Below are positions 37,700 to 48,239 of a stretch of DNA of 64,000 bases, piece by piece. The position numbers and the translations under genes were made by a program. The notes beneath the pieces were generated by a model. The model saw nothing but the letters and a program-made list of their open reading frames with translations, was not told the DNA's origin and did not search any database. The stretch comes from Nectonema munidae (taxonomy: Eukaryota; Nematomorpha; Nectonematoida; Nectonematidae): assembly GCA_030549495.1 (NCBI GenBank), contig JAUIRK010000980.1, positions 31,710 to 95,709 on the forward strand. Reading direction: 5' to 3'. Numbering within the stretch: the first letter of the stretch is position 1; each line of letters begins with the position of its first letter.

Positions 37700-39215
37700 T
37701 AAAGACTTGTTCATGCGGAGAAAAAGTAAATCATACATTTTGTTCGAGTGCTGTTTAGAGTAAGTTTAAATTGCGAGAACATTTTTTCAACTGCAACTTG
37801 TGTAGTTGGTATAGCACTCAAGATTCTACAAACAGATTTTGTCATTTCAAGATATAAGTTCTAAAATATCCCAAACACTTTTAGAGTTTCTGAAGCATGC
37901 CAGATTCCCCTTTTCAGAAAAAGACTCTTGAGGTTGGTTTTGCTCTGTAGAAAAAATGTTTTCTTAATTGTTAACAGTAGATTCTGAACGGGATTTTTAT
38001 CAATTCATTCTAGTGTGTTTTTCGCTTTCAATATCACTTAAAAAGTTTTTCTAGTTGTTGGTAGCGCATCCTATGGAAGAAAAATCTTCCATAGCTGAAC
38101 AGATGGTATGGATAGTCACGATAGGCAATTGAGCCCAGACCATCTTGATCAAGAACCTACACTTCCACAAGTAGGCCATCTGCTCAGTTTTCTAACAATT
38201 TTTCTTCCCTTTTTTTAAACACTCAATAAAGCTTTGAATCTTTTCGTCCATTGCTTCTAAATCAAAAATAGTTTTTTTTCATTTATAAAAACTCTCACCT
38301 GCAGTAATATTTTGAAATTGAAACGCCAGAGTAGTTATTTTCCTCCATTCATATGACGCGTCTTTTAACCCAAATAATTCAATTTACTCGCTTCTAGTTT
38401 GTTAATAATACTTTAACCCTTTGAGGACCAGTGGGACACCAGTGTCCCAAGAAATGAAAATCGTCTGCTTTGAATATATAAAATTCCATTGAAAAAGAAA
38501 GCAGACGAATTATCTTCAAAATTTTGGTCTTCAAAGGGTTAAAAGCAGTGTAAAAAGTAAAATCTTTTTTGTGTAAAAAGATAGGACCAAGAAATATCGG
38601 GTGATCTTTAGTTTCTATTTTTGAAAACAAAGACACAATGTATTCCTAAATTGAAAGTATCTATTCCTAGGCAAACTCCATTTGTAACAGCTATCCATCA
38701 TCTGTTTTTTTGGTGTAGCATATAATTGAAGGAGGTCGTTTCTATTGTGGATGATCTCTTGCACGAAGTTATGCCTTGACAAACTATCCATTAGACCAAT
38801 AATTTCATCTACACTATTTAGTGTTTTTGAATCGGGCTAGGTATTTCTCTTTATTCTGTTAAGATTTGGGATTTGCCTAGTTTCAAATTGAAGATTGCAA
38901 CCATAATTTCTCAATCTATCTAAATTTCTGATGTATGTAACTCCCAAAATTTACTCACTGTTTCAAATACTTCTGGATTGAATCTAAACCTGAAGTGATC
39001 ATTATCCGGAAAATCCCAAGATTCAGGTTCACAGCTAGATAAACATCTACTTACACGATTTCTTTTGGATTTATCTCTTTTCAGTTGTGTAATCCAAGCT
39101 GAACTCGAGAATCGGAGTCCTATATCTTCCCTTCGACTCCGCAATCCTGCATTTGAGAATAAACAGCCCAGAATTGATCTCAAGATTTGCAAGGAAATTA
39201 TTGATGCCCATCTGA
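37700..39215 (-). pseudogene. Second hAT-like remnant
   Basis: On the minus strand the left part reads ILSAIPTTQVAVEKMFSQFK followed by LTLNSTRTK, the style of a hAT dimerisation domain (SxPxTSxxxERxFSxxxxxxxxxRT). A longer frame at 38920-39192, including SRREDIGLRFSSSAWITQLK and DFPDNDHFRFRFNPEVFETV, has transposon-like character but is not recognised. Interrupted by a 122-bp MITE at 38417 and by many stops. Borders unknown. Confidence 0.5.
38417..38538. mobile_element. piggyBac-type MITE, family M1 (122 bp)
   Basis: Flanked by TTAA (38413-38416, 38539-38542). The ends CCCTTTGAGGACC and GGTCTTCAAAGGG are inverted copies with one mismatch. GCAGACGA and its inverse TCGTCTGC inside link it to the MITE at 33619. 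Confidence 0.85.
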
Positions 39216-39817
39216 AATAGTATACCCTAAAATGGCTCTGAATAAAATCAGAAAAATGAGCTGAGTAAAAAAGGAAGATGAAAAAACGGTTTTAATTAGT
39301 GGTGCGATTTCTGCTATTCTACTAAATTTTTATTGCCATAAGTTTTGGATAATTTAGGGTTAATATTTTTCTGATAGTGAATTTAGTTTTTTTCAAATAA
39401 GACTAAGATATTTCACTTAGTCCGGTTGATTCTTTATCGTGCGATTGGAAACGCTTTAGTTTATTTCTTTAATAGGAAGAGTCGTGCATAAGACAAATTA
39501 TTTAAATCAGGCATATGCGACAGAGAAAGCATTTCAGAACACACAGTGAAATTCAGTGTTTTCGAAATGCATTAAATATAACAATATTTTATCACATTAG
39601 ATTCGTTTTTGCATAATTTTTAATCCTATCTTGCTCTAGTTATTTTTTGCATGCCTATTTACATAGAATGAACGCCAAATTTCCTTATATTATGGCCTTT
39701 TTGCACAAGAATAACCCTTGGGCGAACTGGACAATTAAAAAAAATAAATGTATTTTATATAAATTTCGTAAAATCAAATCACCTTTGGTGTTAAACTTGA
39801 GTAACAAAAGTTGGCTT
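39216..39817. other. Downstream region of the PREB gene
   Basis: On the gene's strand ATTAAA (plus-strand TTTAAT at 39619-39624) lies about 195 bases past the stop and could serve as a polyadenylation signal; an AATAAA (plus TTTATT near 39463) lies further on. No other gene seen. Confidence 0.4.
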
Positions 39818-41167
39818 TTAAATGCTTTGGAAATCAAAGAACAGCATTAAAAGTATGAGAAGCGTGAATAAGAAGAAGAGGGTAAATTTGAAATTGCTTC
39901 TCTTGGCAAGGACTTTGTGTATTTTAATCTGAGTGTCGACAGAAACACTACAAAGACGTGGAATGTGGTCGTGAGAATGAGGGGATTGTTCTTTTTCGTT
40001 GGAATGTAGGAAGGTCATGTTGGTGATGAAGAGAAAGTGTGCACTGGGAATGCTCGCGACTGTGGATAAGTCTGCGATGGAATACACAACGATATCTCCT
40101 TCACAGTTTCCTGTGGCAAAGAAGTGATTTGCTGCATCAAAGCAGAGACAAGAAACTTCTTTCCCTTTCTGCAGCAAGGATTTGTCAACTTTCCATGAAT
40201 CTATTTTGCCAAAATTTTCACACTTATACTTCAAGATGAAGTACTGATTGTTTTTTCTCATCCTCAACTTGGGCACAGCTAAAGCGAGTAAGGAATATGA
40301 AGCATTTTGATCGAAAAACATGGCACAACTCCTAACCTTGTAATCTTGTTTGATCTTCTTCCACATGATATCCCGGTAATCATCGGAGCCAGAGATCTGA
40401 GACACAATCAATTCTCCATTCTTGTATGCAGCGATGATGTGATTGCACGTTGGAATGTAGCAAATGTCCATCAACTCTGCCAAAATTTTGCTATGACTGA
40501 GCGTAGCAAGGCACACAATTTCATTTTGCGCGTCACAGTCATCTACAGATGGAAGGAGCGAAACTTCAAATACACAAATGCAACCACCCAAAGAGGCGGA
40601 TAACAACGAACAACGCCCCTTTTCTCCACATTGACTTCTTTGAAAAAACGCCAAGCACTTCACGTAATCATCATCGCCATTCCTTTTGGCGCCTTCAAGC
40701 GCGGTGCGTTCACTTGATGTGCTACACGCATTTATTCTACCTCTTTCAACAAGGGTATACATGAATTGGTATTCAAGAGAGTGCTCTTTTGAATCGTCGC
40801 TAGACTCCTTATTCGCTTGGCTTACGGATAAATCTTTGCACAAATCATAAACACAACATAAATCATCCAAGCCGACCGCCAACTTTGCGACAATGCGATT
40901 ACAGCCACTAGCATCTTTTGATTCTAAGGTATGGACCATGTCCATGCACATGGGAGCAGTGTCTCCGGTATCCATATTGAAGGCCAAACTTTTCTTGCCT
41001 GATGCCTTTTCATCCGCCAATGAAGTAAGGTCTGGAGAGGTGTCGTATATCTGTAAGAGGTTGTAGACGCCACTCTTGCTAGAACCGCCTCCTCCACCAA
41101 CGATAACAAATCTTTCATCCACGGCCTGTACTGAATAAATCGGAAAGGAAGTTTTGCTTAACAACAT
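39818..41167 (-). CDS. PREB: Sec12/PREB-type guanine exchange factor for Sar1
   Basis: 449 residues, against 417 in human PREB. The protein is an ER membrane exchange factor that loads Sar1 with GTP to start COPII vesicle budding. The N-terminus FPIYSVQAVDERFVIVGGGG (residues 8-27) plus GSSKSGVYN matches the FPLYALQ..GGGGAAKTGIKN of PREB, the glycine-rich loop of the first blade that in yeast Sec12 binds potassium and supports catalysis. WD-type blades follow, with the last ones including VSCLCFDAANHFFATGNCEG (about 357-376) and a SVSVDTQIKIHKV strand near 406. A single membrane span (FTLFFLFTLLILLMLFF, about 428-444) and only a few luminal residues close it, as in metazoan PREB. A low-complexity Ser/Asp/Lys insert (about 112-150) accounts for the extra length. 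Intact, with no intron. The first Met fits the family start closely. Confidence 0.95.
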   Translation of the reverse strand: MLLSKTSFPIYSVQAVDERFVIVGGGGGSSKSGVYNLLQIYDTSPDLTSLADEKASGKKSLAFNMDTGDTAPMCMDMVHTLESKDASGCNRIVAKLAVGLDDLCCVYDLCKDLSVSQANKESSDDSKEHSLEYQFMYTLVERGRINACSTSSERTALEGAKRNGDDDYVKCLAFFQRSQCGEKGRCSLLSASLGGCICVFEVSLLPSVDDCDAQNEIVCLATLSHSKILAELMDICYIPTCNHIIAAYKNGELIVSQISGSDDYRDIMWKKIKQDYKVRSCAMFFDQNASYSLLALAVPKLRMRKNNQYFILKYKCENFGKIDSWKVDKSLLQKGKEVSCLCFDAANHFFATGNCEGDIVVYSIADLSTVASIPSAHFLFITNMTFLHSNEKEQSPHSHDHIPRLCSVSVDTQIKIHKVLAKRSNFKFTLFFLFTLLILLMLFFDFQSI

Positions 41168-41442
41168 TCAACAGGAACAAGTATAGAATCTTATCTGAAT
41201 TGTAAAATGATCTAAGAAGATTAGGACAAAAAATTAAAAGCATACACAAGAACAAGATTAAAGTCAAGAAAGTTTTGCCTATTTCACCGTACAATTTTGC
41301 AGAAAGATAAAATTAACGTAAATTTAATATTTTAGGAATAGACGTTTGTAAGTAAAACAGATGGATATGATTAGAAAAACTGTTATTTAAAACAAGTGTA
41401 GGTTCATTCATAGTTCATTTGTTTTATTTAAAAGTATCTTAA
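41168..41442. other. Upstream region of the PREB gene
   Basis: Only 275 bases lie between the PREB start codon and the TTAA-flanked element at 41443, so promoter and leader must be short or reach into transposon sequence. No TATA box I would defend. Confidence 0.4.
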
Positions 41443-42749
41443 CCCTATTCGTGACGGGTCGTTTTTATTTCCTCAAGAGGGGGAGCTACCTAAGATCGAC
41501 AATGTCAGAAAAAAGATTGAATAGCTTGGCTCATTTAAACATAAAGATATACATCAAAATAAAGTCATTAAATATTTTTCCAAATCAAACCATAGATTAA
41601 ATTTTAGTAAATCTCATTTAGAAACTCCTCAACACGTTTTTATGAATATTTTTTCTTAATTGTTATAATAATAATCAACTATTGATTTTTTATATTTTAC
41701 TCAGTAAATTTGTTTAATTTTTTTATAGTTACACATGCTTCTAAGTCTAAAATTGTTTTATAGATCACCCGTTAAATTCACTATTTTGAATTTTTATACA
41801 AAATTGGCTGAATTATATGGCTTTAAACTTTGTGACTGTTCCAAAAATCGTTTGATGCATCTTTTGATACTATTTTTATGGCAGTTGAATGACCCTCTCA
41901 TGTCAAAAACTGTCAATCAAAATCAAATGTACATTTTGTTCAACAAAATCTTTATATTATAATACCTATAACTTATAACTAGGGCGGTTAAAAGTAAAAA
42001 ACTCATTTTTCATTAAAAGAAAAATAATATAAACATTTTACAAGACTTTTGGTACTTCAATTCAATGCTTTCATCTTTTTTAGGTCAATAAAGTCAAAAA
42101 AAGGCAAAATTTACTGAGACACTGTAATAAATTGAAGGATAGATAATGTGAATTGGAGTTTCAATATGAGGGCAACCAAAAAAAAATTGATTTTTGATTG
42201 AAAATCACTATTAAAATTTTGTTTGAGGATAAAATTCTGACTAAAAATATCCCTTAAATTTAAAATAATTTTTTAACCTTCGCATGACGCCCTATATTGA
42301 GTATAACACTAAAGACGTCCTCTGGATTTTTACTCCACTTTTGAAAAAAATGCTCAAAACTCCATTTCATCATTCTTTATTATAATCAAAATGAATGAAT
42401 GTAGACATATTTACCGATTATCTTTATCTCTAACATATATGTATTATTAGCGAAAGAAATTTTTCGCTGTGTACTCGCATATGTCGATCCTCATTCCAAC
42501 CATCTATCGCATGCATTACGTCAAGCATGTTGCAAATCAATAAAGGTGTGAGCATGGCTTCCAATGTTATTTCGTCATGATCCTTATTTATGGTTGTTGT
42601 ATTTTTTCCTATGTATTACGTCAGCATGTTGAAAAACGATAAAACTGTGAGCCTCATTTTCAAGGTTATTCTGGAACTTCATCAACAATAGTTCTTATTG
42701 CAATTTTTCTTTGTTGCGTTTTCTTGTTTCTGTTTCTCTCCTACTTCTA

Positions 42750-43090
42750 ATGGATAGTTCATCTCTCTCTGAAACTTCCTCGGTCTCAAGTACAGAATAC
42801 TCTTCAAGTTTGAATTCATCTTATTCCCTTTCAAGCTCTGAGAGCAGCGATCTTGAATATGATGAAAATCTTCAAGCTCCTGATGGAACTTTGTAGTCAT
42901 GGGACCCTTCACTTAAAAAAGCTGGAAGGCCCAAAACAAGAAACATAAGAAATTTGTCCAGAAATCCTTCAGGAACAAAAGGCGTTGCTAAACATGTGAC
43001 ACGACCACTTGAGGCGTTTTCCTTGTTTTTTTCGGAAGAACTGATCACTCATATTTACAACATGACTAAGAAAAAAATGGTGATAATTAC
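42750..43090 (+). pseudogene. piggyBac transposase, N-terminal part
   Basis: Starts MDSSSLSETSSVSSTEYSSS, a Ser/Asp/Glu-rich disordered head common in piggyBac transposases. It runs into a TAG at 42894, and beyond it in the same frame continues SWDPSLKKAGRPKTRNIRNL and RPLEAFSLFFSEELITHIYN, the start of the conserved piggyBac fold (LFFSEELL..I). The frame then fades into simple sequence and the inserted element. One stop is therefore visible in this part. Confidence 0.75.
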
Positions 43091-43247
43091 AAGTATTTTT
43101 AACTTTTTTCTGACTAGTTTTTTTTGTTTGTTTTGTACGTTTTTTGTTGATGTATGTATGAAGAAAAGTATGTCTTAGTTTTTGCACATGTGATTCTGTG
43201 AATGAGTGTGTGTGTTTTTATGTGTGTTTGTATGTGTGTATGCATAT

Positions 43248-44288
43248 TAGAGCCCTGAGCGGGCCAGAAAATTTGTCTTCACCCGCCCCAACCCGAACAT
43301 TGTCATTGTCAGTCTGCACCGCGCTGCACCAGCGTTCAACAAGTCTGTACCCACCCACCAATCAAATGTTTGAATTTTGTCGCACCCACCCCCTCCCCCT
43401 CGCAACTATTCTACCGTACTATCCAAACCAGCAGCTAAAACAGCAAGATCATCCAAAATTGAGAGAAGTCGCTGTTTCCCTATTTCATTTTTACAAGACA
43501 ATATGATATTTTTTTCGAAACTTTTGGCATTACATTTTACTATCTATTACTTCTGTTGCATACTGATCTTTCCATCTTGCGAATTCTCACCAACCCGATT
43601 TCATATTGATTGGGGAACTCACATCTGCCCCGCCCCGCCCAATTTTTTACAGACAATCCACATCCGCCTGCGCTACTTTAAAAACAACGCCCGCATCTCG
43701 AATGCGGGTTCTACAAAACCCACACCGTTCGGCCTCCTTGCGCCGCTTACCCTCCCGGCGCATAACTCTAACGTATATGTGTATGTGTTTAGATCCCTCC
43801 GAGGGTCGAAAAAGTTTGTCCGCATCCGGACCGTACCCGTATTTTACTTGTTTGTACCTATCCCCGCCCTTCAACTATTGAAATTTTGCCTCCCACCCAG
43901 CCCCGCCTCGCCCGCCCTAAACTATTGTACTGTACTATCCAAATCCGAAGTTGAAACAGCAAAATCGTCCGAAATTTAAAAAAATTGCGTGCTTCTATTT
44001 GTTTTCTTTGCAGGATAATATGATCTTTTTGTTTCAAAACTGCATTGCATTTAGCTTTCTATTACTTCTATTTATTACTTATCTTTCTGTTTTGCTAACT
44101 AACACTAACCTGTTATTATACTGATTGAAAAACCCAAAACCCAAAGTCCCGCCCCTTGAGAACTTTTTCACGGATAACCTGCGTTCGCCAACCCCACCTG
44201 AAATTTGATACGAACAAGCATACCCGCATTTTAAATGTGGGTCCCAAAAAAGCGGCACGGGCTACGCGCCTATTATAGAGCTCTAATG
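43248..44288. mobile_element. Tandemly doubled non-autonomous element
   Basis: Two roughly 520-bp copies follow each other (about 43248-43785 and 43786-44288). They share ordered motifs: GAGCGGGCC / GAGGGTCG near the start, CCCGCCC-rich blocks, TACTATCCAAA, AACAGCAA..ATCGTCC, and CTATTACTTCT. The outer ends TAGAGCCCT and AGAGCTCTA are inverted copies, and the flanks ATGCATAT / GTGCATCT could be an aged 8-bp duplication, suggesting hAT. It is much richer in C than its surroundings and splits the piggyBac transposase. Confidence 0.7.
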
Positions 44289-44913
44289 TGCATCTGAATA
44301 TGTGTATATGTGTATTTGTTTGGGTGAAAGAGTATGTTTGTGTATGTGTATAAATGTGTTTATGTAAGGTGCATGCAAGTTTCTGTCTACGTGTAGGTGT
44401 GTATCCATGTTTGTGTTGTGTGTAGCGATATGAATCTTCATTTCCGGTATGTGTGTATGTAAGTGCTAGTCTGAGTGTGTGTTTTTAGCGTTAATTTGTG
44501 TGTGTGCCAATCTGTTAGTTATTGTGTTTGTATTCTTATTTTGTGTAGGTGTGGATGCTTGTTTTTGCTGGATGTTTCATACTCACAAAAAAGGCTATTC
44601 ATACCTATATTAGAAACTTTTTATCAATATTAGAAAGTTTCGAGTTTTTTAGACTAACCTTCTCTATGAAACATAAAGTAGAACTGTTTGAAACAAAGTT
44701 GAGTATATTATAGTTTTATATGACATAGCAGTAAACTTTGTGCATCATATATTAAAACGAAATTTAGTATATATAACAATGCTAATACCGGGATTCATGT
44801 AAGGATGAAATACAATGATTTTGTAGTTTTGTATGCTTGTTCATATGTGAATTACTACGTAAAAGTATGAATGTTGTGTTTAATTTAGATTATCTACTCC
44901 AAAGTTTGCATAT

Positions 44914-46216
44914 TTGCGAAAATATTATGAGAAGTTCACTATTGATATCCTGCTTGCGTTCTTCGGGTGTCTTCTATACCTTGGACAGTCCAACGATCAA
45001 AAAATCAAAGTTCAAGATCTTTTTTCCGATTCTCTTGGTATTCCATTTTTGAAAGCTGCTATCGGGAGAAACATGTATATTTTGATCAGTATATTTTTGA
45101 GATTTGATGACAAATCCCAAAGAAATCCGAATGATCGAATCTCGCCAGTCAGATACCTTCACGATCACTTCTTCAACACGTCATAAGTTTTGGACACCTA
45201 CAGATTCAGTAACAGTTGACGAACAACTTGTTTCATTTAGAGGTAGATGTCCAGTCAAGATTTTTGATCCCAAAAAACCCGGCCACTACGGAATTAAATT
45301 CTATCACATCAATGATTCAAAAAGTTATTATTGCCTGAAACCAGAAATATATGTTCCAGGTGTTGGTGAAAACTACTTCTCTGGCAATGAGATCGTAAAG
45401 AGACTAGTAAGGCTTTCTGAAATACCAATTGGCTGTGGTGTATTCACAGACCGATTTTTCACTGATCACAATTTAGCTGAATGGATGTCGGAGAAAAACC
45501 TGACAATTTGTGGAACTGTAAAAGCAAACCGACGATTTGTCCCTGGAATTTTAAGACCGCAATATCTGAAGACGTTGAAGTTGCAGGAATGTGAAAGTAG
45601 AATAATTTATTCAAAGTATGCTTCCCTTGCTGCCTACATTCCTATGAGGCACGCTACCAAAAATTTTAAAGTCGTTTATGTTCTTTCATCTCAACACTCT
45701 ACAAGCCTGGAGTTGATTGGAGATAAGCAAAAACCTGAGTCATTTATAGCGTACAATGAGTCAAAAAGTGGAGTTGATGTTTCTAATCGAATGATTAGAT
45801 TATATCGCTCCTACAAACCTATAAGAAGATGGTCTTCAGCCGTTTTTTCCAATTATCTAGACATATCAGCCTTAAATGCAATGATTATTCTGAACTACAA
45901 TTGTCCAGAAAGCATTTATTCTGCGACAAAGAAAGGTGGAAGAAAGATGTTTTTGAAAGCTTTAGCAAAAGAACTTTGCTACAACTCGATGAAACTACGT
46001 TCGAGTATTCAAGAAATAAATTCCAAAATAAAATCTCTTTTGAGTTTTTATGGGTTTGAGGAAAGCAAAGACTCGTCTCCTGTTTCAAGTAGTAAAAGAG
46101 TTTTTTGCACATTTTGCCCTACTTCAAAAAAAAGTAGAACGACAAGACATTGCCAGAAATGTAAAAAGGGCGTCTGCAAGCATCATTCATACTCGATTTG
46201 TCCAAATTGTAAATAG
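44914..46216 (+). pseudogene. piggyBac transposase, catalytic and C-terminal part
   Basis: The first piece (44914-45183) includes YYEKFTIDILLAFFGCLLYL then GQSNDQK and NMYILISIFLRFDD. One frameshift near 45180 moves to the frame read from 45104 to 46216. All three catalytic Asp contexts are present: SVTVDEQLVSFRGR, GVFTDRFFTDHNLAEW and ESKSGVDVSNRMI. The C-terminal Cys/His-rich domain, CTFCPTSKKSRTTRHCQKC then KKGVCKHHSYSICPNCK, is the zinc-binding part that recognises the transposon ends. The catalytic part is well kept, so the copy is fairly young. Confidence 0.93.
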
Positions 46217-46481
46217 AAGACATATTTACTGTTGCATTTTTGTATAAAATTCTGCTTACCTTGATTTTTTCATATTAAACTTTGTGTGTACTCTTTGATC
46301 TTTTCTACATACTTTTACAGGAAAATTTTTTTTTCCTCAAAATTTGTCTCAGAGCATTGAAAAGTGTGTTTTTGAAAAATACATAGTGTTAAAAAAGTTT
46401 CAAGGATTTTAAGTTTTTTGAAATTCAATTTTTAAGTTGGGGGTGGAGTAAAACTCCATATGGGCGTCATGCGAAGGTTAA

Positions 46482-48032
46482 TACAATATTGTCCATGTTT
46501 TTCCAAAAATCATTTGTAAAGTTTTTTCTCACAATCGTTATTTATTATAGTACAAAAATTTAAGTATGCGAGAAGTAAGGGCTCCATGTAAACCAACAAT
46601 TTCATGAAGGCACATTGAAATGAGAAAATAATAACACGTTTAATAAAGTGCTTTTATATCGTCGATATAGTAATCCTTTGAGGAGCAACTTTGAGATATA
46701 GTAATCCTTTGGTTATATCTTCACGGAAGATATACCGTTATCCAATGAAATAGGAGTTTGTTTAAAAATCGAGTATTGAGATTTTCAAAAAACAACTTAA
46801 CCGTCAAGAAGCTCCTACATTGTGAATTAAAAATCCTTAAACCTTAATCTTATTAGCTAATGTCAAACATCAATTGACTAAAAAAGTGATCTAAAATTTT
46901 CAAACAGTTAGAGTTACCATAAATATGACAAAAACCAATATGTGAAAATATATCTATTCTCAAAAATTTTTATAAATGTGAAATAAATTTTTAGAATTTT
47001 TGTGAATATTTTAAGTGGAAAAGTTTTTGTAATTGGAAAAAGAATGGATTCACCAAGAACAAGAATTTTGAAAAAGAATTGGTTAGCAAATATTCAGAGT
47101 AATATTTGTTCATGACCACTGATAATACAATACATTATATTGATTAGAAAAAGACAGAATCAACTAAGAGATTCCTGAATAGAAAAGTTATGAAATCGCC
47201 TAAATTCTGAGCTAAATAAAACTCTGAAAAGGTTTTTTCGAACATTGATGGCACAAAATGAATTTCTGATGAAAGTAGAGCTACCAAGGCAGGATCAGTT
47301 TAGAATAAAGAGAAAACTTAAATATCATATAAGATATGGGAAAATGAAGTAGACTACACAAGCTGTGAGTGTATTTGTGAGCAAAACAATAGAGGTCCCA
47401 TTGCGATTTATAGTTCAAAGCTACCTCTTTAATTTTGTAAACTAAGCGAAGGATAAAATAGAGAACAAGAACAAGGAGGGCCAAAAGTACTCCGTTTAAT
47501 TAGATTAGCAGCCAGTAATTTTACAATTTTTATAAAAATTTTATTTCTGAATTTTTATTATTTATCATTTAAATATATTATAATATAAATAACCAAACTA
47601 TAGGCTTATTATTGAAATTTTTTAATTTTATGACATTTTATCTAACATGACCTCATGTTGCTTTGATTAAAATTTGGTCCCGTTCCTATTTATGAGATGA
47701 GCATTATTCTATCTACTGTGCTTAAATATATAAAAGTCAATGTAGTGTTGAACTAAGTAAATATATAACCATTTTAACCACATTAAAATGTAGTATTCAT
47801 TACATGTGTTTATATTAACAAAAATGATGAAATAGAGAAAGGTCGATTTGTTAAATGGGACAAAAATTATAAAAAATATCTGATCATAAAATAAACAAAC
47901 TTAAAGAGTAACCGCAATTTAAATCTAGAGTGACAAAAATATTTCCAGAATCAAATTGAGCATTTTCGATTTGCTGCGTATGGTAGGTTTATTTTAATAT
48001 AATGAGAAAAAGTGTTTGTAAAAGCTAATTTA
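46482..48032. other. Right half of element X, AT-rich
   Basis: No coding sequence recognised; belongs to the TTAA-flanked element around the piggyBac. Confidence 0.5.
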
Positions 48033-48235
48033 CTGACAGGTAAAATATTTTGGGTGAATTAATTAAATAAATTAAGACAACATTAACCCAAAAAATGTGT
48101 AATTTATAATATATTTTCAAGTTTATATATTTAGCATTGATTGACAGGTTTGATTGATTTTCATGAAAAATAAATGATATTAGATTCACAATCAATTATT
48201 TCGCGGGTTCACGCGAGATTTTGTCACGAATAGGG
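48033..48235. repeat. Element X right-end module
   Basis: AAATATTTTGGGTGAATTAA, then TTATATATTTAGCATTGATT and ACAGGTTTGATTGATTTTC, ending GTCACGAATAGGG. The same order recurs at 57366-57520, and the last motifs in the tandem array at 34505. Confidence 0.75.
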
Positions 48236-48239
48236 TTAA

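Larger units (their letters stand above)
42277..46477 (+). mobile_element. piggyBac transposon, 4.2 kb
   Basis: Flanked by TTAA (42273-42276, 46478-46481), with perfect 16-bp inverted ends CCTTCGCATGACGCCC and further inverted similarity inside (..GGAGT..). It carries a plus-strand transposase in pieces: an acidic, Ser-rich N-terminus from 42750, then an interruption by a doubled non-autonomous element, then the catalytic part 44914-46216. Long TG-rich simple stretches flank the interruption (43195-43245, 44290-44560). Ends are intact but the gene is broken, so it could move only with help in trans. Confidence 0.95.
41443..48235. mobile_element. TTAA-flanked element X with nested piggyBac
   Basis: TTAA lies on both sides (41439-41442, 48236-48239), with perfect 13-bp inverted ends CCCTATTCGTGAC. 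Subterminal inverted copies of TGTCAATCAAAATCAAATG (about 41908) and CAGGTTTGATTGATTTTC (about 48151) support that the two ends belong together. After removing the 4.2-kb piggyBac inside, about 2.6 kb remains, AT-rich and without a recognisable transposase, so it is non-autonomous. Related single ends stand at 35282 and near 29137. Confidence 0.75.

Noticed and set aside
42711-42896. Short independent Ser-rich protein
   Set aside because: It is the disordered N-terminal head of the piggyBac transposase, followed by more of the same protein past a stop.
43377-43979. 200-residue plus-strand frame rich in Pro, Thr and Ser
   Set aside because: It spans the tandemly doubled C-rich non-autonomous element; the frame follows base composition.
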